From positions 1 through 43,969 of the forward strand of contig JAJRYB010000003.1 of NCBI GenBank assembly GCA_024275995.1: a DNA stretch of 43,969 bases, given 5' to 3'. This document shows, piece after piece, positions 32,723 to 41,947 of this stretch. Position 1 is the first letter of the stretch. The number at the start of each line of letters is the position of its first letter. The notes below the pieces were generated by a model. It ran no database searches, had not been told where the DNA came from, and saw nothing but the letters and a program-made list of their open reading frames with translations. A program made the translations under genes and the position numbers. This DNA is from Planctomycetota bacterium. Lineage in GTDB: Bacteria > Planctomycetota > Phycisphaerae > SM23-33.

Positions 32723-32752
32723 TTGACAGTCAGCCCAGGATAAGCGTAACAT
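32723..32752 (+). promoter_or_regulatory. Promoter of lacI and its operon
   Basis: TTGACA (32723-32728), 18 bases, TAACAT (32747-32752). The -10 lies inside operator O2, fitting autorepression. About 75 bases of leader precede the ATG at 32833. Confidence 0.55.
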
Positions 32753-32757
32753 GTTAC
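32746..32757. promoter_or_regulatory. LacI-type operator O2 (GTAACATGTTAC)
   Basis: Perfect 12-base palindrome overlapping the -10 of the lacI promoter. It is identical to the core of O1, 269 bases away on the other side of the regulatory region. Confidence 0.7.
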
Positions 32758-32832
32758 CTTAGGCTTGTCGATCCGCCGCAGGCACGGGAAGTTTTGTCCG
32801 GCATGAGATGAGCCTGCCTTGGGAGTTTTATA

Positions 32833-33882
32833 ATGAATATCCGCAAGATCGCCGACGCAGCCGGAGTTTCCACCGCCACGGTTTCACGGGTGCTGAATGC
32901 ACAACAAGGCACGCGCACCGCCGTAAGCGAGAAAACACGCCGTCGGGTTCTCGACACCTGCACGCGCCTGCGATACGAACCCAACACGCACGCCAAGCGC
33001 ATTTTCGCCCGTAAAAGCTGGGTGCTCGGAGTGATCATGCCCGCGTTCGGCCCTCATCAGGTCGAAGCCCAGCGATTCGACGTTAACGAGGGCAATACCA
33101 TCGCCGGAATCATGCACTCGTGCAGACAAATGTCCTACAACACCCTGCTGTTGATAGCCGACAACGCCTTTATTTCACGCAGGGAGTATCTTCGGGTTCT
33201 GCGCAGCCGCATGGTGGATGGCCTGCTGATCTGGGGGGCGTGCCTGGATGAGGACTACATAGAGGATCTCAAGGAAGAGACGTCGGATTTCCTGCTGGTT
33301 TACACGCACGGAGGTCATCAGGATGTCAACTTCGTGCAGTCCGATCACAAGGCCGAAGGAAAGCTGATGTGCGAGCACCTGCTGGAGCTTGGCCACAGGC
33401 GCATCGGTTTTATCTGTGGTCCTGAAACTTCCACCGTCGCCCTCGAACGGGCGGAAGGTTTTAGCTCGGCGTTACGAGCGGGCGGCGTGTACGATTCCCG
33501 CCTGATCGTAAAGGGCGGCTTTGCCGAAGAGGACGGGTGGCGAAAGGCCCAGTTGCTTATCGAGCGGAATTCGTCCATAACGGCGATCGGGTGCGTGAAC
33601 GACGAGAGCGCAATGGGAGCCTTCCGCGCGATGCGTTCAAGGGGATTGCGGGTGGGCAAGGATATATCGATCATCGGCGCCGACGCCGAATACGATCATC
33701 AGATCATCAGGCTGACGACCGTGGACCCGCACATGTTCAAAGTCGGTCAACTTTCGGCCCGGCGCCTGGTCGAGCATCTTGACGCAGAAAAGAGAGACCC
33801 CGACACAACGCCGGAAAGAATCACCATAACTATTCCTCCATTGCTGGTTCCCGGCGAAACCACCGCGCCGCCCATAGCATAA
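32833..33882 (+). CDS. LacI-family transcriptional regulator
   Basis: 349 residues. N-terminal helix-turn-helix and hinge: MNIRKIADAAGVSTATVSRV followed by LNAQQGTRTAVSEKTRRRVL and YEPNTHAKRI. The periplasmic-binding-protein-like core has VLGVIMPAFG, VDGLLIWGAC, HRRIGFICGPETSTVALERAEGF and ISIIGADAEYD. It should bind the 12-base palindromes upstream and release them, or bind them more tightly, when a sugar ligand is present. GGGAG lies upstream of the ATG. It heads a plus-strand series of genes of sugar and glycan metabolism. Confidence 0.93.
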   Translation: MNIRKIADAAGVSTATVSRVLNAQQGTRTAVSEKTRRRVLDTCTRLRYEPNTHAKRIFARKSWVLGVIMPAFGPHQVEAQRFDVNEGNTIAGIMHSCRQMSYNTLLLIADNAFISRREYLRVLRSRMVDGLLIWGACLDEDYIEDLKEETSDFLLVYTHGGHQDVNFVQSDHKAEGKLMCEHLLELGHRRIGFICGPETSTVALERAEGFSSALRAGGVYDSRLIVKGGFAEEDGWRKAQLLIERNSSITAIGCVNDESAMGAFRAMRSRGLRVGKDISIIGADAEYDHQIIRLTTVDPHMFKVGQLSARRLVEHLDAEKRDPDTTPERITITIPPLLVPGETTAPPIA

Positions 33883-33897
33883 TTCCAGGAGCGTCAA

Positions 33898-34743
33898 GTG
33901 TCCCGCAGCCGCAATCTGTCGTTCTACATAAACCAGCTTACCTGCCGGCCGGAATATCTGGGGGAAATCCGCGACGCGGGGTTCTCCTCGGTCTGCTGGG
34001 TGGATTCGCTGGAGTGGTTCGAAATGGATTTACCCCACCGACGCCGGAAGCTGGCAGAGGCGAGGCAACTCGTCGAGTCGCATGGCCTGGCGCCACTGGA
34101 CTATCATCTCGGGACTACCGGCCTGATCAAACAGGGCGACGAGGTCATCGCGACAGATGTGCTTGCACAGCGGGTCGAGGAGCTTCAAGGGTTCGGCATA
34201 GTGAACCTCGTCGTGCATTTGCGTTCGGTCTTCGGCGTGGAAGATGCCGACCTGCTGCCTTATCTGGACGAAAGAGGACCGGCCTGGCTGGACGATCTGC
34301 TGGTCGAGCCGCTGCGCGCCGCCGCCGACCTTGCCGGTCAATACAACATGCGTATCGCCCTGGAGAATATCCCCCACCCCCACCGCAGATCGGTCCGGGA
34401 CATCCTTGAGGTAATCGCCCTGGCCGACCGGTCGAACATCGGCATATGCCTGGACACCGGTCACACCCACATTTGCGGGTTCGACCTGGCCGACGAAGTC
34501 CGCCGGGCGGGCGATCGCCTGTTCACGCTGCACGTGCACGACAATTTGGGCTTGCGGGACCGGCACCTCATGGCGGGCCTGGGGACCATCGACTGGCCTG
34601 GTTTCGACGCCGCCCTCGACGACGTGCGGTACCAAAGCCCCATCCCGTTCGAGGGGATTCGCGGAATCGACGATGACCACCGGCTCCTGCATACCGCCGT
34701 GATCGTCTGGCGTGCGATGGAACGAATCGACGCCGACCGGTAG
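33898..34743 (+). CDS. Sugar phosphate isomerase/epimerase-like protein (AP endonuclease 2 fold)
   Basis: 281 residues, GTG start with AGGAG six bases upstream, 15 bases after lacI. The xylose-isomerase-like TIM barrel is recognised by metal-ligand motifs: ALENIPHP (Glu), CLDTGHTHICG (Asp, His), LHVHDNLGLRDRHLMAGLG (His, Asp, and the catalytic helix) and FEGIRG (Glu). Enzymes of this group interconvert ketoses or isomerise inositol or sugar phosphates. The position directly behind lacI suggests it acts on the sugar sensed by LacI. The substrate is unknown. Confidence 0.87.
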   Translation: MSRSRNLSFYINQLTCRPEYLGEIRDAGFSSVCWVDSLEWFEMDLPHRRRKLAEARQLVESHGLAPLDYHLGTTGLIKQGDEVIATDVLAQRVEELQGFGIVNLVVHLRSVFGVEDADLLPYLDERGPAWLDDLLVEPLRAAADLAGQYNMRIALENIPHPHRRSVRDILEVIALADRSNIGICLDTGHTHICGFDLADEVRRAGDRLFTLHVHDNLGLRDRHLMAGLGTIDWPGFDAALDDVRYQSPIPFEGIRGIDDDHRLLHTAVIVWRAMERIDADR

Positions 34744-34798
34744 AGGCACAGCAAGTAAAACTGCAACGATTGAAAAGAAAAAAGGAAAGGAAACTCTC

Positions 34799-37700
34799 AT
34801 GAACGCACTCACCTCAATCTCCCCACGACTCGTCATGACCGCCCTGTTGTGCGTATTTTCGGCACATGCAACGCTGTTCGGCGACACGGCCGGCAAAGAG
34901 GTGAAATGGAAGTTCTCTTCGACGAAATGGGTTCAGCAGGGATCGAACCTTTCATACCCCTCCGCCGCCGGCGTGCAGACCGCCAGCAGGCCCGCCCCGG
35001 AGGGGTCTTTCGAGATCACCTACCGCATGCGTATATCGCCTGAAGCGGACGGCGGGTTCGTAGCCGGAGGATGGGCCGGAGTACAGGTAAATGGAGTCAA
35101 TCTGCTGCTTCGCCCGGACGGATACTGGTGGCCTCACCGGATGAAGGGCGAAAAGCGCTCGCGCGGCGATTTGCTGGCGGAAAAAATCTCACCCGGGCGA
35201 TGGTACAACGGTCGTATCGTCTACACCACCGGCGGGATGATCGAATGGTACGTCGGTGGCAGGTTGATCTGCCGGGTTTTACCGCCCGGTAAGTCGGCCA
35301 ACCTGACGTTGATCAGCAACAGGATGGCCTGCTCCTTCGCCGACGTGCAGGTCCGAATGATAGAAGAGGACGGCGGGACCAAGCCGAACTTCAATCTCCT
35401 GGCCAATCCTTCTTTCGAGCACGTGGTGGACGGGTTGGCTTATTACTGGCGCCCATCGCATTCGCTGGGCCAGCAGATCGCCACCACATTCGGCAGCATG
35501 GAGAAGTTCTGGGCAAGCTGGGGGCCGCGCAACAGCGGCGCGTTTGAAGGCAAGACAGTAATGCGCCTGGAAAAGACGGGGGTCGTCTCGCACGCCGTAT
35601 CTGTCTTGCCCCAAAACCCGTACACCTTCAGTTGCTACCTGAAATCGGAGACTGACGGACAGCCGGCCACCATGTTCCTCCGTGAAAAGGGCGGGCGATG
35701 GTACTCCAGGAAGATCAAACTCTCCACGCAATGGAAGCGCTATTCATTCACCAAGAAGATGCTGAAGGGCGCAGCCTATGTGGGCATTGGCGTCGACGAA
35801 GGTGTGGTCTGGCATGACGCGGCCAAGCTCGAATTGGGCAAACAGAGCACCCGCTTCGTGCCCGAAAAAGGCGCAGCCACCACCGGAACATCCCCCGCGC
35901 AGAACCCCGTGTTCGACCTTCCGTTCGTCGAGGGCGGGTTCAAACTCGACGGCCGTCTTGACGAGGAGTTCCGCCGAAAGGCTTTGCACGTAACCGATTT
36001 CCGCCTGCTGGGCACGAAGGGCAAGCCCAGCAACAAGACCGAGGCTTGGCTGGCGACCGACGGCAAATCGCTGTTAATCGCGGTACTCTGTAAAGACGAC
36101 AAAACCGATGCGATCAAGTGCAAAATCACCGAGCGCGACGGAAACGTCTGGACGGACGAATGTGTCGAGCTGTTCCTGAATCCCGAGATGGATCGCGAAA
36201 ACTATATTCACATAGCGGTGAATCCCGACGGCGTCTTCTACGACGCCCGCGCGGGAGACTCCTCCTGGGATCGCCAGGTGAAGATCAAGACCCATCGCCA
36301 GAGCGACGCGTGGAGCGTGGAGATCGCCATCCCCCTGGCCAGCCTGGACCTGACGCCGCTTACCGGCCGACGGTGGGGAATCAACCTTGGCAGGCAGAAC
36401 CATGTCGCACAGGAAATATCGAGTTGGGCGAACATCCCGTTAGTCGACTTCCACCAGACGAAGTACTACCCGCAAATCAACTGGCCCGACCGGGTCGTTT
36501 TCGACAAGTACCTGTTCGACGTCACGGCGCTCAAGGTCGACCCGCAAAAATCGGGCGTTTCGCTTTCGGGCGACGTCTACAACAGGACGCCGCGCGATCG
36601 GCAAATCACCGCCGCCTTCAGCCTGGAAGGCCAGTCCGCTCCCGCGCTTGGGCTGGACGTTGCGCGCGGCCGCAAGACTGCCTTCACCATGGCTTTCCCC
36701 AAGGCGGCGCCCAAGGACGAGGCCTTCGTCAGCTTCACCCTGAAAGACGCCCGTACGGGCGAGCTCCTGCGCGAAGGCAGCACCTGGGCGGGGTTCTCGA
36801 ATCAGTCCGCCCAGCCGGTAAGAACCAGCGGCACATATATCGATCCCCGCAGCGGCGCCGTGGTCGATAACGGAAAGCCGCGACTGATCTTCGCCCCGTC
36901 CATACCGGTCTGGAAGCACAACCTCAAGGATATCCCAGCGATCATGCGGGAATATGCCCGCGGCGGTTTCACCGAGGTGCTGGTGGTTTCGCACACCAAT
37001 CGCCCCGAGAGCGATCAGATCTGGACCACCGTGCTGGACGAAGCGCAGCGCAACGGTTTGAAGGTGCTGTTCTGGTTCGCCACGCGCCCGAAGGATCTCC
37101 TGAAGGACAATCACCTGGAGAGCGTGCTGGCCAAGTGGAGGAAACACCCCGCCCTGCTGGCATGGCTGGTGGTGGACGAACCGGAGCTTCATGCCCGCGA
37201 GCAGGACGTCAAAGAGATCGTCGCCCGGGCCAAGAAAGCCGATCCGGACCATCCGGTGTTCATCAATCTGACTCATCTCGGACCGGCGCGGCGGTACGCG
37301 GGCCTTCCGGGCGATGTCCTGATGATCGATTATTACCTGACCTCCAGTCCGACGCGCACCGTCGGCGACGTGCTGTACCAGTCGCGCAAGATGGTCGGCA
37401 TCGCCAGGCAGCGCGGTATGCCCGCGTGGTCTTTCCTGGCCGGTGACAATCACCAGAACCATTACCGCGAACCCACGCCCGGAGAGCATGTCGCCCAGGC
37501 GTACGGCAACGTGATCGAGGGCGTCACCGGACTGATGTATTTCATGGGTCATCCGCTCGGGAAGGAAGCATGGAAAGCCTACAAGCGGACCGGACAGGAG
37601 CTTAAGCGCCTGACGCCGGTGATCTTCGCGAAAGAGGCACGCGTCGGACTGGTCAGGACCCCCTCGAACATTCTGTACACTACTCGCCGCCATGACGGGA

Positions 37701-37921
37701 ATCTCTACATCATCGCCGTCAATATAACCGACAAAAGTAGTGACGCCGTATTCCGGCTGACCGACCTGGCCGGTACGGGGACCATCGATTGCGACGTGAT
37801 GTTCGAGGGAAGGAAAATCCCCCTCCGCAACGGTACGTTGAAGGATCGTTTCGCCCCCTACCAGCGGCACGTATACGTGATTCCCCAACAGGGCGCCAAG
37901 GCTGCGGAGGCCGCCAAATGA
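34799..37921 (+). CDS. Large exported multidomain glycosidase-like protein with CBM domains
   Basis: 1040 residues. Signal peptide (about 1-28) from the ATG at 34799 (AAGGAAAGG upstream). In order: an N-terminal concanavalin-like domain (about 30-190); a CBM4/9-like sandwich starting LLANPSFEHVVDGLAYYW (about 200-350); a CBM9/DOMON-like domain with LDGRLDEEF and TDECVELFLNPEMDRENYIH (about 380-580); and a TIM-barrel-like region from FAPSIPVWKHNLKDIPAIMR to the end, with AWLVVDEPELHAREQDV where the acidic residues could be catalytic. It is probably a secreted polysaccharide hydrolase of a family I cannot name. It shares its stop codon with the next gene's start (ATGA). Confidence 0.8.
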   Translation: MNALTSISPRLVMTALLCVFSAHATLFGDTAGKEVKWKFSSTKWVQQGSNLSYPSAAGVQTASRPAPEGSFEITYRMRISPEADGGFVAGGWAGVQVNGVNLLLRPDGYWWPHRMKGEKRSRGDLLAEKISPGRWYNGRIVYTTGGMIEWYVGGRLICRVLPPGKSANLTLISNRMACSFADVQVRMIEEDGGTKPNFNLLANPSFEHVVDGLAYYWRPSHSLGQQIATTFGSMEKFWASWGPRNSGAFEGKTVMRLEKTGVVSHAVSVLPQNPYTFSCYLKSETDGQPATMFLREKGGRWYSRKIKLSTQWKRYSFTKKMLKGAAYVGIGVDEGVVWHDAAKLELGKQSTRFVPEKGAATTGTSPAQNPVFDLPFVEGGFKLDGRLDEEFRRKALHVTDFRLLGTKGKPSNKTEAWLATDGKSLLIAVLCKDDKTDAIKCKITERDGNVWTDECVELFLNPEMDRENYIHIAVNPDGVFYDARAGDSSWDRQVKIKTHRQSDAWSVEIAIPLASLDLTPLTGRRWGINLGRQNHVAQEISSWANIPLVDFHQTKYYPQINWPDRVVFDKYLFDVTALKVDPQKSGVSLSGDVYNRTPRDRQITAAFSLEGQSAPALGLDVARGRKTAFTMAFPKAAPKDEAFVSFTLKDARTGELLREGSTWAGFSNQSAQPVRTSGTYIDPRSGAVVDNGKPRLIFAPSIPVWKHNLKDIPAIMREYARGGFTEVLVVSHTNRPESDQIWTTVLDEAQRNGLKVLFWFATRPKDLLKDNHLESVLAKWRKHPALLAWLVVDEPELHAREQDVKEIVARAKKADPDHPVFINLTHLGPARRYAGLPGDVLMIDYYLTSSPTRTVGDVLYQSRKMVGIARQRGMPAWSFLAGDNHQNHYREPTPGEHVAQAYGNVIEGVTGLMYFMGHPLGKEAWKAYKRTGQELKRLTPVIFAKEARVGLVRTPSNILYTTRRHDGNLYIIAVNITDKSSDAVFRLTDLAGTGTIDCDVMFEGRKIPLRNGTLKDRFAPYQRHVYVIPQQGAKAAEAAK

Positions 37922-39798
37922 ATCCCCCGCCCGCGTTACTCGTCGGCCCGCACATCGGCGAGGGTTACAACTCGGCCAGGCTTTACATGTCGCACCTGCG
38001 CAAGGTGGTCGAAGAAGACCTCGGCAACGTGGTGATGATCCGCTTCCGCCCGCGCGACGAAATGCCCCCTGCCACCATTCGCAAAATCGTCAGTTTCTGC
38101 GTGGAGAATCGCCTGTACTTCGTCTTTCTTTTCGCCATGCGCACCGGGGCTCCGGGAGATTACCCGGGCAAGATCGCGCCCGCCCTTCTGGACTGGATCA
38201 AGCGGACCGCGGGGGATCTGTTCCTGGGCGACACGATCGCCGAGATGGGCGGCCTGGCCGCCTGGTTCGACAGCAACTTCGCCGCGATCCCCAAGACGCT
38301 GCAACCCTTCCGCACGGTTCGCGACTACTCCGACGGGGCGGCCGCTATGAAGTCGCACGTGACGCGACTGGTGCAGGCCGAGCGCAAAATGGGCATGCCG
38401 ATGGTATGGGGGCTCGAAGCGACGCTGATGCACCAGCGATCAGGGTGGCAGGCGGGCGTCGATCGGCTGCTCAGCGAGACGCTGGCGTACGATCCGGAAC
38501 TGATGCTCTCGGGCAACCGCGGCGTGTCGCGTTCGATGGGCAACCCGCCCTGGGGAGTCTACATACCGATGGAATGGTACGGCGGGACCGATCATAAAGA
38601 CGAGCTGAAATTCCACCGATACGCCCTTTCCCTTCGACACGCGCTACTGCGAGGCGCCGGGTCAATCTTCGTCGAAAGTCCCGTATTCGGGCTGTGCAGC
38701 TACGGGTCGAGGGCGGGCGCGGACGATCCCACTGTCCGGCGCTACCGCGACATGTTGGGCAAGTTTTACCGTCTGACCAGGCGGATAGGCCCGCTGGGAC
38801 AAGGCCCGATCTGCAAGTCCGGTTTCGTCATGGGGATCAACGACAGTCACAACGGATATGGCTGCGCGAGGCTGTGGGCCCAGAACCGCTGGCCTCACGG
38901 ACCCGCCGAACGGAGCTGGCAAATCGTCGAGCGAATCCACGAACCCACACGCTGGTCGAACCCGTTCCAGTTGGCGCCGAATGGGCGCGTCCGGGCCGAT
39001 TGCGTTCCGGGAGGCACCTACGATCTTGTCCCCGCCGAAAGCTCAGCCGAACACCTTGGCGAGTACGAGACGCTTGTGTTCATGGGCTGGAACACCATGA
39101 CCGGGGAACTCTACCGCAAGCTCATACGGTACGTCCGGGGCGGTGGGACACTGCTGATGTCGGCTGCACACCTGCGCACCGGCGTCTCGGGCGACAACAG
39201 GGGCGACTTTCTGCGAGGCGGAAAGCTCACGGAGTTGTTCGGCTGCTCCCTGCTCAAGCCCCGGCCGCCCAAGGTGTACGGATTGCGTTTCCTGATCCAG
39301 CCATCGCGGAAAAATTTCAGGCTTCCGGTCGTCCCGGCCGGCTATATGTGCGACCCGTGGATGTCATACGGGTCCATGTCAGTCTGTACCGTCCGCGTTA
39401 AAGACGCCAAGGTCTTGGCCCGCGTCGTGGGCGACGATCTGAACATGTCCGACAACGGCCATCGCCTCCGGCAGGACACCGCGTTCCTCACCGAACATCG
39501 TTTGGGTAAAGGACGCGCATATCTCGTCTGCGCCGACGAATATCCCGGACATCCCTCCCTGATGGACATTTACGATCACCTGACCCGCCAGTTGCTTCTC
39601 AGCATCCCCGAGCCCCGGCCGGTGCACATCCCCAATGGGGTCCGCCACGGGTGGTATCGCCACAACGGCAAGGACCGCCTGGTGCTGCTGAACGTCTCGC
39701 CGACCGATTCCGCGCGCGTGCGACTGGAGAACGGAACGGGCGTCACCGTCAAACCAGGACAGCTCGTCTCGAAATTCCTGGATCAGCCGCCTGATTGA
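37918..39798 (+). CDS. Glycosidase-like protein with TIM barrel and amidotransferase-like domain
   Basis: 626 residues from the ATG at 37918, with GGAGG seven bases upstream and a four-base overlap with the preceding gene. No signal peptide. An N-terminal barrel (MPMVWGLEATLMHQRSGWQ; YIPMEWYGGTDHKDELK, with conserved acids) is followed by a glutamine-amidotransferase-like domain (YETLVFMGWNTMTGELYRKL and VRGGGTLLMSAAHLRTG) and a C-terminal beta domain. This order resembles GH42-type beta-galactosidase relatives, but the sequence motifs differ from any family I can name. It presumably processes oligosaccharides from the preceding exported enzyme. Confidence 0.75.
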   Translation: MNPPPALLVGPHIGEGYNSARLYMSHLRKVVEEDLGNVVMIRFRPRDEMPPATIRKIVSFCVENRLYFVFLFAMRTGAPGDYPGKIAPALLDWIKRTAGDLFLGDTIAEMGGLAAWFDSNFAAIPKTLQPFRTVRDYSDGAAAMKSHVTRLVQAERKMGMPMVWGLEATLMHQRSGWQAGVDRLLSETLAYDPELMLSGNRGVSRSMGNPPWGVYIPMEWYGGTDHKDELKFHRYALSLRHALLRGAGSIFVESPVFGLCSYGSRAGADDPTVRRYRDMLGKFYRLTRRIGPLGQGPICKSGFVMGINDSHNGYGCARLWAQNRWPHGPAERSWQIVERIHEPTRWSNPFQLAPNGRVRADCVPGGTYDLVPAESSAEHLGEYETLVFMGWNTMTGELYRKLIRYVRGGGTLLMSAAHLRTGVSGDNRGDFLRGGKLTELFGCSLLKPRPPKVYGLRFLIQPSRKNFRLPVVPAGYMCDPWMSYGSMSVCTVRVKDAKVLARVVGDDLNMSDNGHRLRQDTAFLTEHRLGKGRAYLVCADEYPGHPSLMDIYDHLTRQLLLSIPEPRPVHIPNGVRHGWYRHNGKDRLVLLNVSPTDSARVRLENGTGVTVKPGQLVSKFLDQPPD

Positions 39799-39807
39799 AA
39801 GCCTCCC

Positions 39808-40605
39808 ATGGAAAGCCATCGGATAAAACTGGTCGCGTTGGATTTCGATCTCACCATCTACGACTACGCCGACCCTCCGGCTATTCAAATCCTGCGTGAG
39901 TGGTTCATTCGCCTTGACCGGGCAGGTGTGGCGTGTGGGCTTTGCTCCGGGCGAAGCCGGAAGAGTCTCCGCCAGGTACTTGGCGAAGTGGGCATTGAGT
40001 GGAACGCCCCGTTCCCCCGATTCGTGATCGCCGACGAGGGCTACCTTATGCCCACCGAGGGCGAGCCTTCGGTCGAGATGGAACAATGGAACCGCCTGCG
40101 AACCGAAGCGGTCGAACAACTGGCGCAACAGGTTCAACCGATTTTCGAGCGGGAAGTGGCGGCGTTGGCTGACAAAGGGCTGCAAGCGACGGCGCCGGTC
40201 AGCCCGGGTCCGGCCGGCCTGGCGACCACCTACGAGAACCCTCCCGAGGCATGGAAGGCGTTCAAGCGCATCCAGCCGATCATCGCGCGGTACGAGGACG
40301 CGTATCTTTCGCTCAACCATCACATCCTCATGATCGTTCCTCGGCAGTTCACCAAGGGGACCGCCCTGGCCGAGCTGGGGCGACTTCGCAGCCTGGCGCT
40401 ACCACAGATATTGGCCGTCGGAGACAACCTCAACGACCGGACCATGCTTTGTGACAGGCTCGGTTTCACCGTCGCCACTGTCGCAAACGCCGATCCCCTG
40501 ATCCGACGGGGCGTGCGTGCGGCCGGAGGGTTCGTCGCATCCAAGAAGATCGCCGCCGGTGTCTGCGAAATATTCGCTCACCATTTTCCGCAGACACCCT
40601 CCTGA
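39808..40605 (+). CDS. HAD-superfamily phosphatase (Cof type)
   Basis: 265 residues. The catalytic motif VALDFDLTIYDY (nucleophile D14 or so) is followed by CGLCSGRSRKSLRQVL (motif II) and ILAVGDNLNDRTMLCDRLG with FTVATVANAD (motif III/IV), all typical of Cof-type sugar phosphatases with a cap domain between. It probably dephosphorylates a sugar phosphate of the pathway encoded nearby. It starts nine bases after the preceding stop. Confidence 0.9.
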   Translation: MESHRIKLVALDFDLTIYDYADPPAIQILREWFIRLDRAGVACGLCSGRSRKSLRQVLGEVGIEWNAPFPRFVIADEGYLMPTEGEPSVEMEQWNRLRTEAVEQLAQQVQPIFEREVAALADKGLQATAPVSPGPAGLATTYENPPEAWKAFKRIQPIIARYEDAYLSLNHHILMIVPRQFTKGTALAELGRLRSLALPQILAVGDNLNDRTMLCDRLGFTVATVANADPLIRRGVRAAGGFVASKKIAAGVCEIFAHHFPQTPS

Positions 40606-40759
40606 AGAAAAACTGCCGGAATGCTTCGCCGGCGGTTCGCCCGGCGAAAAAGGAATAGACGAAAGATCCATACGGCGAGCTATTATCTCAAACAAGACAA
40701 ACATCCCCATCGTAGAATGCGATTCCGTTCCTTCCGTAAGTCGCGTAAGGAGCGATGCG

Positions 40760-41860
40760 TTGATAGGGGCGTATGTTTTTCCCGGCTGGGAGAGCAAGGC
40801 CCAGTGGAGCGTAATCAAAGACACGCCCTACCTGGGACGATACGACACCGCCCGCGTGGATGTCGCCAACTGGCATGTCAAGTGGGCGGCGGAGCACGGG
40901 GTGGATTTCTTCGCGTTCGACTGGTACTGGCATCTGGGAAAGGAAACTCTCAACGCGCAGGTGGAAGCCTTCATGCAAGCGGACAATCTGGGGCACACGA
41001 AGTTCTGCCTCCACGCCTGCAACGAAACGTACTTCCACCCCAAACCGGGCGGAAACTGGGAGAAGTTCTTCGACTTCGGTCTCCAGTGGGAAATCGACCC
41101 GGACGAAATCGATCACGACTTCAGCCGCCAGGACTTCCTCGATCGGTTTTCATACGTAGCCGACCGCTATTTCAGCAGTCCCCGATACCTTCGCGTCGAC
41201 GGCAAGGAGGTCTATATCCAGTACCGCGCGAATCTGATCATGAGGCTGCTGGGCGTGGAACGCACGCGGGAGATTTACGACGACGTCCGCCGCATGCTGC
41301 GCGAAAAAGGCCACCAACTGTACCTGATCGCCGGAGGAAGCTGCACGCATCCGGAGTATCTCTCGCTGGTCAAGGATGCGGGATTTGACGCTGTCACCGG
41401 ATACAACCACCCGTTGGAAGCATGCGAAATACTCGACCAGGGTGCTCGGCGCGTCGCGCGAGGCCGATACAGCGACGTGGTGGAAAGCTACAAACAGACC
41501 TGGAATCGCGTCCACACCGCCTGCCGCTCTGCCGGCGTGGACTACGTTCCGCCACTGCTTTCGGGCTTCGATAACTCTCCCTGGAGCGGAAGCGTAATCG
41601 TCGAGGATCCCACCGCCGAAGCGTTCGGGCGAATGTGCGAAAACGTCAAACCGTATCTCACCGCCCCGCACAGGATGACCATCGTCTGCGCGTGGAACGA
41701 ATGGGGCGAGAGATCGGTAATCGAGCCTTCGCACAGCCACGGATTTTCGTACCTCGACGCAATTCGCGAAGCCTTCACCGACGCCGCACCACACGAGCAG
41801 CACGAGGGTCCCGCTCATCCTGAACGGTTCACCGTCACACGCGAAACGCCGATTCCGTAA
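40760..41860 (+). CDS. GH99-like/WbsX-like protein
   Basis: 366 residues from a TTG start at 40760, supported by AAGGAG (40747-40752) seven bases upstream; the open frame extends to 40517 without a site and overlaps the HAD gene. GAYVFPGW starts the protein, followed by GVDFFAFDWYWHLGKETL, YLRVDGKEVYIQYRANLI, SGFDNSPWSGSVIVEDPT and VCAWNEWGERSVIEPSHSHG. These match the 'glycosyltransferase WbsX / GH99-like' family, whose best-known relatives are endo-alpha-mannosidases, with two conserved acids in the last motif. No signal peptide. It is the last plus-strand gene of the lacI-led series. Confidence 0.82.
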   Translation: MIGAYVFPGWESKAQWSVIKDTPYLGRYDTARVDVANWHVKWAAEHGVDFFAFDWYWHLGKETLNAQVEAFMQADNLGHTKFCLHACNETYFHPKPGGNWEKFFDFGLQWEIDPDEIDHDFSRQDFLDRFSYVADRYFSSPRYLRVDGKEVYIQYRANLIMRLLGVERTREIYDDVRRMLREKGHQLYLIAGGSCTHPEYLSLVKDAGFDAVTGYNHPLEACEILDQGARRVARGRYSDVVESYKQTWNRVHTACRSAGVDYVPPLLSGFDNSPWSGSVIVEDPTAEAFGRMCENVKPYLTAPHRMTIVCAWNEWGERSVIEPSHSHGFSYLDAIREAFTDAAPHEQHEGPAHPERFTVTRETPIP

Positions 41861-41947
41861 GGTCGGGCGCGTTCGGCCAGGTCGCCCTCGGCGCCTCGCT
41901 TCTTCCCGGGGCAGGTTCCGTTAATCCCGGCGGGTATTCTCCACAGC

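Larger units (their letters stand above)
32346..32832. other. 486-bp divergent regulatory region between LamG gene and lacI
   Basis: No gene. It contains two copies of a 12-base palindrome (32477-32488 and 32746-32757) and one weaker copy (32427-32438), plus promoter-like elements for both flanking genes. Confidence 0.7.
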
